Source: Marinobacter vinifirmus (lineage in GTDB: Bacteria; Pseudomonadota; Gammaproteobacteria; Pseudomonadales; Oleiphilaceae). From it: DNA of 64,000 nucleotides. Shown here in pieces: positions 33,406 through 41,517 of the stretch (the stretch's first letter is position 1; each line of letters opens with the position of its first letter). The stretch spans positions 1 through 64,000 of the forward strand of contig NZ_NEFY01000011.1 in assembly GCF_002258215.1 (NCBI RefSeq). Reading direction: 5' to 3'. Under the pieces are notes generated by a model that searched no databases, was not told the origin of the DNA, and saw nothing but the letters and a program-made list of their open reading frames with translations. Made by a program: the position numbers and the translations under genes.

Positions 33406-34101
33406 TCAGTCCAGTTCGAAGGTGGCGCTCACGCTGGACTGAATCTCACGGGGGCCCACGCTCGAGACGGTATCCCGGGCGGACTTGGCTTCTGCCATCA
33501 TCATCGGCACGGGCCGGTGCCCACCGTTGATGTTGATAGACACCACCTCGCCGCAGGTTTTGTCCAGCTGCTCCGCCACGAACTGGCAGCGGTTTCGGGC
33601 GTCCTCGATGGCCCGGGCCAGCGCCTGCTGCTCAAGCCCCTGCTCGTCGGAATGGAAAAACTGGTGGCTGCCAAGGTTGTACTGGAGGCCCAGTTTATTG
33701 GCCTGCTCCAGCAGCGGGTTCAGCAGTTCCAGGTCATTGATCGAGAAGCTCACGGTCTGGCTGGCGACGGAGACCCGTTCCGGCTCCTTGCCTTTCTCCT
33801 GAACCGGCAGGGTGCGTGTATACAGGTTTACATCCGCGTCGGAGTAGTCCTGCAACTGGTCTCGCCAGTTTTTGATGGCGCTACGCCACTTGTCCATGGT
33901 GTCAGCTACCTGGGCGGAAGCCTTTTGCGGTTGCCTGTGCTCGGCAGAAACCGAGAATTGCAGGCGGGCGCTGTCCGGGTTGTAACGCACCACGCCTTCG
34001 CCGGTCAGGCTGACTTCGCCGGCATTGGCGGCCAGGGGCACGGCCGCGGTCGCTAACAGGGCGGCGGTCAGTGCCAGGGGGTGTTTCAGCGATACCATCA
34101 T
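33406..34101 (-). CDS. SIMPL-domain (DUF541) periplasmic protein
   Basis: This 231-residue protein has a signal peptide (HPLALTAALLATAAVPLAANA, cleavage before GEV) and a SIMPL domain with VSLTGEGVVRYNPDSARLQFSV near the mature N-terminus. AGGAG precedes a pair of ATG codons at 34101 and 34098; either could be used. It lies six to nine bases after the amidotransferase gene on the same strand, so it is the third gene of that operon. Members are periplasmic or outer-membrane proteins of unclear function. Confidence 0.85.
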   Translation of the reverse strand: MMVSLKHPLALTAALLATAAVPLAANAGEVSLTGEGVVRYNPDSARLQFSVSAEHRQPQKASAQVADTMDKWRSAIKNWRDQLQDYSDADVNLYTRTLPVQEKGKEPERVSVASQTVSFSINDLELLNPLLEQANKLGLQYNLGSHQFFHSDEQGLEQQALARAIEDARNRCQFVAEQLDKTCGEVVSININGGHRPVPMMMAEAKSARDTVSSVGPREIQSSVSATFELD

Positions 34102-34109
34102 CAAACTCC

Positions 34110-34868
34110 TTATTGATCAAAGGCCGAATATCGGCTTTCCAGTCTTTCCAGTTTTCTGCCCCGGGCGGCATGCACAAAGTGGCTGAAAATATGCCGGTGG
34201 CCGGTGTGATAAAGCAGGTACTCGGGATGCCATTGCACGCCCATCAGCCACTGGGCTCCGGTGTTTTCAATGGCCTGTACGAACCGGTCGTTGTCCAGGG
34301 CCGTTACCCGCAGGTTCCGGCCCAGCCGTTTGATGGCCTGGCTGTGAATGCGGTTGGCGCCAATCACCGTGGCAGGCATCAACCGGCCCAGCCGGCTGTC
34401 TTTCACCAGTTGTACGGTTTGCAGGGGCAGCAACAGTGGCCGGTGGCGGGTATGTTCCCGCAGCGGAGTCACGTTCTGGCACAGGGTGCCGCCGTGGAAC
34501 ACATTGATAAACTGTGCGCCCCGGCAAATGCCCAGCACCGGAATATTAATGGCTTCGGCCTGAATCAGTAGCCGGTGATCGGTGGAATCCCGCTTGCGGT
34601 CGTACCGGGCCGTTACCTGGGGCTGTTGCCCGTAAAGCTCCGGGTGTACGTGGGTGCCGCCGGACAGCACCAGCCCGTCCAGCAGGGATACGTCGGTATG
34701 ACTGCCGGGGCGAATGTAATGGGTGTTGGCACCGTGCAGGCGCAAGGCCAGGTTGATCAGCCGGTGCGCCAGGCTTCTTCGCACCGGGCCACTGATGCCG
34801 ATGGTCAGCCCCGGCTTCTCCGGCAGCTCTTCTGCCATCGGCATGTCGTTGCCCTGATAATCAGACAT
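34110..34868 (-). CDS. class I glutamine amidotransferase (peptidase C26 type)
   Basis: This 252-residue protein has the PuuD/C26 fold pattern. LVLSGGTHVHPELYG is followed by the nucleophile Cys115 in GICRGAQF. The catalytic His214 and Glu216 are in GVQWHPEYLL. No signal peptide is seen. It overlaps the upstream amidoligase gene by eight bases. In known families such pairs form and remove amide bonds on amino groups of peptides or small amines, so it probably hydrolyses gamma-glutamyl-type amides or supplies ammonia to its partner. Confidence 0.85.
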   Translation of the reverse strand: MSDYQGNDMPMAEELPEKPGLTIGISGPVRRSLAHRLINLALRLHGANTHYIRPGSHTDVSLLDGLVLSGGTHVHPELYGQQPQVTARYDRKRDSTDHRLLIQAEAINIPVLGICRGAQFINVFHGGTLCQNVTPLREHTRHRPLLLPLQTVQLVKDSRLGRLMPATVIGANRIHSQAIKRLGRNLRVTALDNDRFVQAIENTGAQWLMGVQWHPEYLLYHTGHRHIFSHFVHAARGRKLERLESRYSAFDQ

Positions 34869-35862
34869 AACCGTGTTGTTTCAGCCAGTTGTCCGTGGTC
34901 TCACGCCAGGAATGGGTGAGGTTGTGGAAGCTGAACTTCTGGGCTTCCCGGAACCGGCTGCGTAAATCGGCCAGGTCTTCCGGATGTGCGGCCAGCTGCT
35001 CCAGAACCACCCAGTCATTCCACACCGTGGAGAAATGCCAGCGCGGGTTGTCGATGTCGCAGTCCGGCAGGCGGTAATGCAGGGTAGGGCGGCTCTTGAT
35101 CCTGGGGTCCTTCACGTAGCCTGCCAGCAGTTCCTTGTCGAGATGGGCGAACAGCGGCAGCAGGTCCAGGGCCTTGTTGCGGGTGGGGTTGTAGTGCAGG
35201 TAATCCCGCATCAGGGTTTCCAGGTCCGGGCAGTAGTCATCCGCCATCAGCTTCTCGGTATACCGGCTGCTCCAGGGTTCGATATAGGTGGTGAACTTGC
35301 GGCTGATATCCAGCTGGTGCCGGGCTTTAAGCCAGTCGTAAAGGGCCGCAAAGGCTTGCAGGTAGGCTACCAGGGTAGCGGGTTCCAGGTCCGGCAATTC
35401 CGGGTTCAGCTGCAGGCCAAAGGCGAAGTAGATGGTTTCACGGCTACCTTCGGCGCCCAGTTCCCGTAGCTCATCCATCAGGGTTTCGATCAGCTCCAGT
35501 TTCGAGAACGCCAGTGGCGGGCCGACAATCTCAAGCGGAACGACCTTCTCGGCAGCAAAGTCGATCACATCCATGGCATGGCTGCCCAGCTCCCGGATGG
35601 ATTGCGGCAGGCGTTCGTCGTCCAGGTCCAGCTCCTTGATGGGATCGGAGTCCAGTTCGATGGTAAAGCGGCCATGTTCGGTGTCCAGAGCTGTCACGTA
35701 GCGTGAGGTCAGCTCCGGCGATCCGCCGAGCAAGCGGGCGGCATGCTGCACCAGTTGTTCGTAACCGAGCCCCGAAAGCTCGATTTCGACCCCTACGCGG
35801 CGTTCTTCACCTTCGTGGTCTTTCAGTCTTTCCGGCATCTTGCAACGATTGGCTGCGTTCAT
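34861..35862 (-). CDS. putative amidoligase (COOH-NH2 ligase)
   Basis: This 333-residue protein begins its domain with RRVGVEIELSGLGYEQL and has FTIELDSDP, the paired acidic motifs of the amidoligase family that is structurally related to glutamine synthetase and GCS2. The rest includes YFAFGLQLNPELPDLE, consistent with a metal-binding His/Asn site that has diverged. It is the first gene of an operon with a class I amidotransferase, a pairing known for this family. No strong ribosome-binding site separates ATG 35862 from ATG 35838. Substrate unknown. Confidence 0.78.
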   Translation of the reverse strand: MNAANRCKMPERLKDHEGEERRVGVEIELSGLGYEQLVQHAARLLGGSPELTSRYVTALDTEHGRFTIELDSDPIKELDLDDERLPQSIRELGSHAMDVIDFAAEKVVPLEIVGPPLAFSKLELIETLMDELRELGAEGSRETIYFAFGLQLNPELPDLEPATLVAYLQAFAALYDWLKARHQLDISRKFTTYIEPWSSRYTEKLMADDYCPDLETLMRDYLHYNPTRNKALDLLPLFAHLDKELLAGYVKDPRIKSRPTLHYRLPDCDIDNPRWHFSTVWNDWVVLEQLAAHPEDLADLRSRFREAQKFSFHNLTHSWRETTDNWLKQHGYV

Positions 35863-35955
35863 GGAGTGTTTGCATCCCCTTGCTTCGTTTCAGGTCACCT
35901 TAACACAGGCGTGCGCCGTGTCCCGTTACCCAAAGGAAAGAAACTGCACAGGGAC

Positions 35956-36007
35956 TTTACACTGGATAAAACACTGTATATAGTCAAATAACTGTATAAA
36001 AAACCAG
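35956..36007 (+). promoter_or_regulatory. lexA promoter with SOS boxes
   Basis: TTTACA (35956-35961) and TATAGT (35979-35984) are 17 bases apart. A perfect CTG-N10-CAG LexA box lies at 35992-36007. A second, degenerate box with a good left half (CTGTATATA from 35974) overlaps the -10. Two tandem boxes at lexA are usual for autorepression. Confidence 0.88.
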
Positions 36008-36031
36008 GACGAACAACCCCGGAGAAAAAGC

Positions 36032-36640
36032 ATGAAGCTGACCGCCCGACAGTCCCAGGTGCTGGATATTATCCGGCGATATCTGGATGAAACCGGTTAT
36101 CCACCCACTCGCGCAGAAATCGCTGCCGAGCTGGGTTTCCGCTCTGCCAATGCGGCGGAAGAGCATCTCAGGGCGCTGGCTCGCAAAGGTGCGATCGAGA
36201 TGGTGCCGGGCGCCAGCCGCGGTATTCGCCTGCCGGAGGCTGAGCCGGATCTGGGGTTGCCGGTCATTGGTCAGGTAGCAGCGGGTAGCCCGATCCTGGC
36301 GCAGGAGCATGTGGAAGATCATTGCACCCTGAAGCCGGACTTCTTCTCGCCCTCGGCAGATTACCTGCTGCGGGTGCGGGGCATGAGTATGAAGGATATC
36401 GGCATCCTGGATGGCGACCTGCTGGCGGTGCATCGCACCCAGGATGTTCACAATGGCCAGGTAGTCGTGGCCAGGGTGGGCGAGGAAGTTACCGTTAAAC
36501 GCTACCGCCGTGAAGGCTCAAGGGTCTGGCTGATTGCGGAGAACGAAGAGTTTGCTCCTATCGAAGTGGATCTGAGTGAGCAGGAATTGTTTATCGAAGG
36601 TCTTGGTGTGGGTGTAATCCGGCGCTCCGATCTTCACTGA
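36032..36640 (+). CDS. lexA: LexA repressor
   Basis: This 202-residue protein is the SOS repressor. The N-terminal winged helix binds CTG-N10-CAG boxes. The self-cleavage site Ala84-Gly85 is in QVAAGSP, and the catalytic dyad is Ser119 (GMSMKD) and Lys156 (VTVKRY), the same numbering as E. coli. ATG 36032 follows GGAGAAAAAGC. It is in an operon with sulA, 15 bases downstream, as in Pseudomonas. RecA filaments on damaged DNA would trigger its cleavage. Confidence 0.97.
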   Translation: MKLTARQSQVLDIIRRYLDETGYPPTRAEIAAELGFRSANAAEEHLRALARKGAIEMVPGASRGIRLPEAEPDLGLPVIGQVAAGSPILAQEHVEDHCTLKPDFFSPSADYLLRVRGMSMKDIGILDGDLLAVHRTQDVHNGQVVVARVGEEVTVKRYRREGSRVWLIAENEEFAPIEVDLSEQELFIEGLGVGVIRRSDLH

Positions 36641-36655
36641 ACAGGCAGGTGAGTT

Positions 36656-37147
36656 ATGGAACAGTTGAGCTTCAATCAGAACATGGCGTTTCATCCGGCC
36701 ACAGTGGCACCGGCGCAAGCGATCTCTGCGGGTCAGCGCCCGGCAAGCATGCGTCGGCCTGCAGGTGGTTCGGCAGCGGGTCATTCAGGCCTGGGCGGCA
36801 ATGTGACGGAGATTATCCTGCCGGAAGGACAGGTAGAGAACTTTCAGCTGTTATTGCCCATGCTCACCCAGCTGAACCAGGAAAAGCGCTGGCTGGCGTG
36901 GATTGATCCGCCCCAGGCGCTGGTGGCCAAGTGGCAGAAGATGCACGGCATTGTGGCAAACGAGATCCTGGTGCTGCGTTCAACTGCGGAATACCCGGCC
37001 CAGCAGCTGGCAGAGCGCGCCCTGGGCGCAGGTACCTGTCATGCGGTAGTGCTCTGGACCAACAAGCTGGGGCGCGCCGCCTTCGATTCACTGCAAAAGG
37101 CTTCTGCGAAAGGCAACAGTCACGGGGTGATTTTGCGCCAGCGCTGA
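36656..37147 (+). CDS. sulA: SOS cell division inhibitor
   Basis: This 163-residue protein resembles SulA in its core: VTEIILPEGQVENFQLLLPMLTQLNQEKRWLAWIDPP, then a RecA-like GTCHAVVLWTNKL. SulA blocks FtsZ polymerisation during SOS. The first 45 residues are Gly/Ala/Pro-rich and poorly conserved. CAGGTGAG precedes the ATG. It is co-transcribed with lexA under the SOS boxes upstream and is convergent with a conserved small gene. Confidence 0.88.
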   Translation: MEQLSFNQNMAFHPATVAPAQAISAGQRPASMRRPAGGSAAGHSGLGGNVTEIILPEGQVENFQLLLPMLTQLNQEKRWLAWIDPPQALVAKWQKMHGIVANEILVLRSTAEYPAQQLAERALGAGTCHAVVLWTNKLGRAAFDSLQKASAKGNSHGVILRQR

Positions 37148-37165
37148 GGGCTGGCGCAGTATCGG

Positions 37166-37438
37166 TCAATGCAGGGTATAGCTGGGCTGGGGGTCGATCG
37201 CGTCGCCGTCTTCTTCATCCCAGTCCATGTCATGGCCCATGTCGTAGTCGATATTGCCGGCGGCTTCAATGCCTGCAGCAATCATGGCCTTGGCCACGTT
37301 CATATCCCGGTTCTCCATCATTTCCCGGGCTTCTTCGGAAAAAGAAATGCGCACCAGTGGGGCGGCATCATCGTCTATCCGGCGCAATGCGTAGTCGCCG
37401 TCAGAGAGTTGTACAATTTCAAAAAACGATGGTGACAT
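37166..37438 (-). CDS. conserved small acidic protein next to sulA
   Basis: This 90-residue protein starts MSPSFFEIVQLSDGDYALRRIDD and has a conserved SFSEEAREMMENRDMNVAKAMIAAGIEAAG core with an acidic tail rich in Asp. A gene of this kind follows lexA-sulA in Pseudomonas, so the synteny supports it as real. It has no known domain, signal peptide or membrane segment. It is on the same strand as the DUF6586-type gene 55 bases upstream. Confidence 0.7.
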   Translation of the reverse strand: MSPSFFEIVQLSDGDYALRRIDDDAAPLVRISFSEEAREMMENRDMNVAKAMIAAGIEAAGNIDYDMGHDMDWDEEDGDAIDPQPSYTLH

Positions 37439-37493
37439 TCGTTAAACCTTTGTCGTCATTCGGGTTGTTTCGGTGCAGCCGTGGTCAGGGCTG

Positions 37494-37994
37494 CTACCAC
37501 TCGCCGTGCCGCTCTTCGAGTTCCCTTGCAAAAACGGCCATGGCTGCCCTGGTCTGTTCCAGTGCCTGCAGGGAGCGGTCCGGGCCTTCTTCTGCGGCTA
37601 CCGCAATAATGTTGTCGGCAGAGACCGTCTTTTTCTGCGCTGGTGGTTGGCCCAGGGCCTTGTCCAGCTGAACCAGGTGGTTCCACCAGCTGTCCCGCTG
37701 CTGCGCGAGGCTGTCGAGAGTCTCGACTTCCGCCACGTCGTATTCGAACAGCGCCTTTAACTCGGCCAGGCTGTGCGGCGTTTCCGTCTTTTTCTGGTGC
37801 AGCCTTGCGATCATGGTCAGTAGTACGTCGCGGGCTCTCAGCAGGACTTCTGCCACTGCCTGGGACCGGGCTTCTCCGATCACGGCTGCCGGCAGTCCGG
37901 TGCTGGCGGTACTGGCTGGCTGGTCAAATTCCCGGATCAGTACCTGGGCCAGGTACAGTTTTTGTGAAACCAGTGAATACCACGTTGAAGCCAT
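37494..37994 (-). CDS. DUF6586-type protein
   Basis: This 166-residue, helix-rich cytosolic protein begins MASTWYSLVSQKLYLAQVLIREFD. It matches the position and look of the protein encoded downstream of sulA in Pseudomonas (DUF6586). ATG 37994 is chosen, with AGGT upstream; a longer frame of 18 more codons lacks support. Function is unknown. It probably shares a transcript with the small acidic gene. Confidence 0.68.
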   Translation of the reverse strand: MASTWYSLVSQKLYLAQVLIREFDQPASTASTGLPAAVIGEARSQAVAEVLLRARDVLLTMIARLHQKKTETPHSLAELKALFEYDVAEVETLDSLAQQRDSWWNHLVQLDKALGQPPAQKKTVSADNIIAVAAEEGPDRSLQALEQTRAAMAVFARELEERHGEW

Positions 37995-38253
37995 GCAATA
38001 CCTGCCCACATGCAGTGCCGGATGATCAGTTGCCCGCCTGAAGACCACACCCTTGTATATCCATCAGGCCAAGCGGCTAATAGTATCATTTTTGTCCACC
38101 CATTTCCTCCCCTTTGATGGTTGCTGTTGATACAGGTGCCTGTTCACAAGAAACTACAAACCTTCACTTGAAACGGTCGTTTGAAACTGGCAAAAAAGGG
38201 CCGCAATTCGGGCGAAGGTCGATCGCCCGACCATTCAGAATGGAGGTTGAGGG

Positions 38254-39612
38254 ATGCGAAACCAGTTGGTTGCGGCGGTTACCGCAGCAGTAATGGGGTT
38301 GTCCGGACCCGTTGTGGCAAAGGTTTCACCTGCCGAAGCAGAGCGGTTGAACAATGAGCTCACACCGGTCGGTGCCGAACGCGCCGGTAATGCCGAAGGC
38401 ACTATTCCGGCCTGGAACGGCGGCCTGGCAACACCACCGGCAAACTGGCGAGAGGGAACCAAGGAGATTGATCCGTTCCCGGAAGACAAGCCGCTTTATA
38501 CCGTTACTCGCGATAACATGGACCAGTACCGTGATGTGCTGTCGGATGGCCATATCCGGATGCTGGAACAGTACGGGCCGGAATTCTTTATGCCGGTTTA
38601 CCAGACGCGCCGGACTGCAGCCTTCCCCGAGCATGTCTACGAAAAGTCTTTCGAGAATGCCTTGAGCGCAGAGCTGCTGGATAACGGCAACGGCGTGCGA
38701 AATACCATCATGACCAGTCCGTTCCCCATTCCCCAGAATGGGCTTGAGGCGATCTGGAATCACATCCTCCGTTATCGGGGTGAAGAGGTTTCGTTCCGCA
38801 GTGCCTCCGCCGCGCCCCAGCGGGATGGCGCCTACAACGAAGTGGTTAACCAGTACGATTACTACTTTGCCTACAGCCAGATTGGCGCCGAGCTGGCAGA
38901 TATCGACAACAAGATCTTCTACCTGAAAACCGAGACCATCGCGCCCAGCACCCTGGCCGGCACCATCACACTGGTGCACGAAACTTTGGACCAGGTCCGT
39001 TCACCGAGGCTGGCATGGCGGTATGATTCCGGTTCACGGCGTTTGCGCCGGTCACCGAACCTGGCCTACGAGACAGATCTGCCCAACTCCTCGTCGCTGC
39101 GTTCCGTTGACCAGAAAGACATGTACAACGGTGCCCCTAACCAGTACGACTGGGAGCTGAAAGGCAAGCGGGAACTGCTGGTGCCGTACAATGCGTACAA
39201 GCTACATGACGACAACATTCGCCCCTCGGATGTGATTCGCCCGAACCACATCAACCAGGAGCTGACCCGCTACGAGTTGCACCGGGTCTGGGTAGTGGAA
39301 GCCAAGCGCCGCGTTGGTATTGGCCATATCTACGATCGCAGGGTGTTCTACATTGATGAAGATAGCTGGCAAATCATGGCCTCTGAAGAGTACAACGAAG
39401 AGGGTGAGCTGTGGCGCGTGTCGGAAGCCCACAACATCAGCTACTACAGTGTGCCGGTGTTCTGGACCACCATGGAAATGACCTACGACCTCAAAGCGCA
39501 GCGTTATTACATTGATGGCCTGGATAACGGTTACCCGGCCTACGATTTCGATCCGGGCTTCCGGGGTAATGAATTTACCGCCTCGGCGGCACGGCGGGCA
39601 GCACGACGCTGA
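38254..39612 (+). CDS. DUF1329 outer-membrane lipoprotein-like protein
   Basis: This 452-residue protein has a signal peptide (AAVTAAVMGLSGPVVA) followed by the DUF1329 pattern: LNNELTPVGAERAGNAEGTIPAWNGG, LVPYNAYKLHDD and RYELHRVWVVEA. DUF1329 proteins have a LolB-like fold and are common in marine gammaproteobacteria, often near BCCT or RND genes, which are absent here. GGAGG lies upstream of the ATG. The 260-base gap before it contains no gene. Function is not established. Confidence 0.85.
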   Translation: MRNQLVAAVTAAVMGLSGPVVAKVSPAEAERLNNELTPVGAERAGNAEGTIPAWNGGLATPPANWREGTKEIDPFPEDKPLYTVTRDNMDQYRDVLSDGHIRMLEQYGPEFFMPVYQTRRTAAFPEHVYEKSFENALSAELLDNGNGVRNTIMTSPFPIPQNGLEAIWNHILRYRGEEVSFRSASAAPQRDGAYNEVVNQYDYYFAYSQIGAELADIDNKIFYLKTETIAPSTLAGTITLVHETLDQVRSPRLAWRYDSGSRRLRRSPNLAYETDLPNSSSLRSVDQKDMYNGAPNQYDWELKGKRELLVPYNAYKLHDDNIRPSDVIRPNHINQELTRYELHRVWVVEAKRRVGIGHIYDRRVFYIDEDSWQIMASEEYNEEGELWRVSEAHNISYYSVPVFWTTMEMTYDLKAQRYYIDGLDNGYPAYDFDPGFRGNEFTASAARRAARR

Positions 39613-39634
39613 TACCTGACAGAGATACCGGTTA

Positions 39635-41083
39635 ATGCCCAACAACAATAAAGTACTGGTAGTGAGTGAAGATCCCGGCCTGCGCCGGGATCTTGTTACT
39701 ATCCTGGAATTTCTGGGTGAAGGCCCGGTGGCTGCTGACGACCTGTCAGTGGCAGCGCAATTTCGAGACGGGGAGGATCAGCCGGAGGGTTTCTCCGTGG
39801 CCGTGGTGGCAGGTGATGGCCAGGCCGTGCAGGATAGCCTTCAGGAGCTTGCTCGCATCTCCCCGGCTTTGCCGGTGTTGCTGGCCGGCGGGCCCGAGGC
39901 CGCCGACCTGCCCAGGGATCTCGCCAGTCGCATTATCGCCCGCCTTGAATGGCCCCTGAATTACGCCAAGTTTGTCGATTCCCTGCACCGGGCCCAGGTG
40001 TACCGTTCCCAGTTTGACCAGGGCAATGGCCGCGGGCACCAGCGGGGTGTCCAGCTGTTTCGCAGCCTGGTGGGCACCAGCCGTCGCATACAGCAGGTGC
40101 GGGATCTGATGGAGCAGGTCGCCGATCGGGACGTCAGCGTGCTGATTACCGGAGAGTCCGGAACCGGCAAGGAGGTGGTCGCCCGCAACTTGCACTACCA
40201 TTCCGACCGTCGCGACCAGCCCTTCGTGCCGGTAAACTGCAGCGCCATACCGGCGGACCTGCTTGAAGGCGAGCTGTTTGGCTATGAACGGGGAGCCTTT
40301 CCCGGTGCCATCACCGAGCGGGCCGGACGCTGTGAACTGGCCAATGGCGGAACCTTGTTCCTGGATGATGTCAGCGAGCTGCCCCTGAACACCCAGGTGA
40401 AGGTGCTTCGGCTGGTGCAGGATGGCAACTTCGAACGCATCGGCAGTAACCGCTCCCGGCCTACCAACGTGCGGATTATTGCGGCGGCAGACAAGAATCT
40501 CGAGCAGCTGATCGAAGCCGGCCGCTTCCGTGAAGACCTCTACTACCGGCTGAATGTTTTTCCCATCGATATGCCCGCCCTGCGTGATCGGGTCGAAGAT
40601 ATTCCCCTGCTGATCAACGAACTGATCTCCCGCATGGAAAAGGAAAAGCGCGGCTCCCTGCGGCTGAACTCGGCTGCCATCATGAGCCTGTGCCGGCATG
40701 ACTGGCCGGGCAACGTGCGGGAGCTGGCCAACCTGGTGGAGCGGCTGGCCATCATGTACCCCTACGGCGTGATTGGTGTTCAGGAGCTGCCCCGGAAATT
40801 CCGCTACCTGGATGACCACGACGAACACCGGGCGCCGGACGATCAGGGCTTGCCCTCTGCCGTTCCCGGCCTGGTGGGGCTGGACGGGCCGGTACTGCTG
40901 CCGGTTAACGGCATAGACCTCAAGGACTACCTGGCCAATCTCGAGAAGCAACTGATCGAGCAGGCCCTTAATGAAACCGGGGGTGTGGTGGCACGGGCTG
41001 CAGAGAAATTGCGTATCCGCCGAACCACACTGGTAGAGAAGGTGCGCAAGTACGGCCTGCGGGAAGAACCCCCGTCCTCCTGA
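39635..41083 (+). CDS. FleQ-like AAA+ regulator with an altered sigma54-contact loop
   Basis: This 482-residue protein has the FleQ architecture: an atypical receiver-like domain (1-125), an AAA+ domain and a Fis-type helix-turn-helix (VVARAAEKLRIRRTTLVEKVRKYGL). The LFRS motif (141-144) that binds c-di-GMP in FleQ and the Walker A GESGTGKE (173-180) are intact. The sigma54-contact loop reads GAFPGA (220-225) instead of GAFTGA. Walker B reads LFLDDV rather than FLDEI, and the usual AATHKNL is AAADKNL. It may act without sigma54, as a repressor, or have altered activity. It is followed by an HPt protein gene. Confidence 0.85.
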   Translation: MPNNNKVLVVSEDPGLRRDLVTILEFLGEGPVAADDLSVAAQFRDGEDQPEGFSVAVVAGDGQAVQDSLQELARISPALPVLLAGGPEAADLPRDLASRIIARLEWPLNYAKFVDSLHRAQVYRSQFDQGNGRGHQRGVQLFRSLVGTSRRIQQVRDLMEQVADRDVSVLITGESGTGKEVVARNLHYHSDRRDQPFVPVNCSAIPADLLEGELFGYERGAFPGAITERAGRCELANGGTLFLDDVSELPLNTQVKVLRLVQDGNFERIGSNRSRPTNVRIIAAADKNLEQLIEAGRFREDLYYRLNVFPIDMPALRDRVEDIPLLINELISRMEKEKRGSLRLNSAAIMSLCRHDWPGNVRELANLVERLAIMYPYGVIGVQELPRKFRYLDDHDEHRAPDDQGLPSAVPGLVGLDGPVLLPVNGIDLKDYLANLEKQLIEQALNETGGVVARAAEKLRIRRTTLVEKVRKYGLREEPPSS

Positions 41084-41092
41084 CGCCGAAGC

Positions 41093-41117
41093 GCCCCGAG
41101 TTTGCCTGCGGGGCTTT
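41093..41117 (+). terminator. weak intrinsic terminator after the fleQ-like gene
   Basis: GCCCCG (41093-41098) pairs with CGGGGC (41109-41114), followed only by TTTG. The short T tract suggests partial termination, so the HPt gene may be reached by readthrough. Confidence 0.5.
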
Positions 41118-41175
41118 GATTCCGGCGGCCTTTCTGAGAAAGTATCGGGATATGCGCACGACAGGGAGTTGACCG

Positions 41176-41517
41176 ATGAACGACAAACCGCATCTTGATG
41201 AAGAGGCGCTGGCCGAACTGAAGGATGTCATGGAAGAAGAGTTTGATGTCCTGATCCAGGCCTATCTGGCCGACTCCAGAAGCCGCATCGAAAGCCTGGA
41301 GCAGGCGCTGTCAGAGAATAACCCGGACATTTTTGCCAAGACCGCCCACAGCTTCAAGGGCAGCAGCATCAATATTGGTGCGCCCCGGCTGGGGCAGGCG
41401 TGCTTTGAAGCGGAGAAGCTGGGTAAGGCCGGAGCACTGGAACAGGCTCCGGCCGTACTGGAGCAGATTTACACGGAGTTTCGGGAGGTGCAGCAGCGCC
41501 TCGAGAACTTCGGTTAA
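41176..41517 (+). CDS. HPt-domain phosphotransfer protein
   Basis: This 113-residue protein is a single histidine-phosphotransfer domain. The phosphorylatable His58 lies in KTAHSFKGSS, with the usual four-helix spacing around it. It has no kinase or receiver, so it needs partners encoded elsewhere, like HptB in Pseudomonas. AGGGAG precedes the ATG. It follows the FleQ-like gene by 92 bases, and its last four bases overlap the 3' end of the convergent uraA gene. Confidence 0.88.
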   Translation: MNDKPHLDEEALAELKDVMEEEFDVLIQAYLADSRSRIESLEQALSENNPDIFAKTAHSFKGSSINIGAPRLGQACFEAEKLGKAGALEQAPAVLEQIYTEFREVQQRLENFG

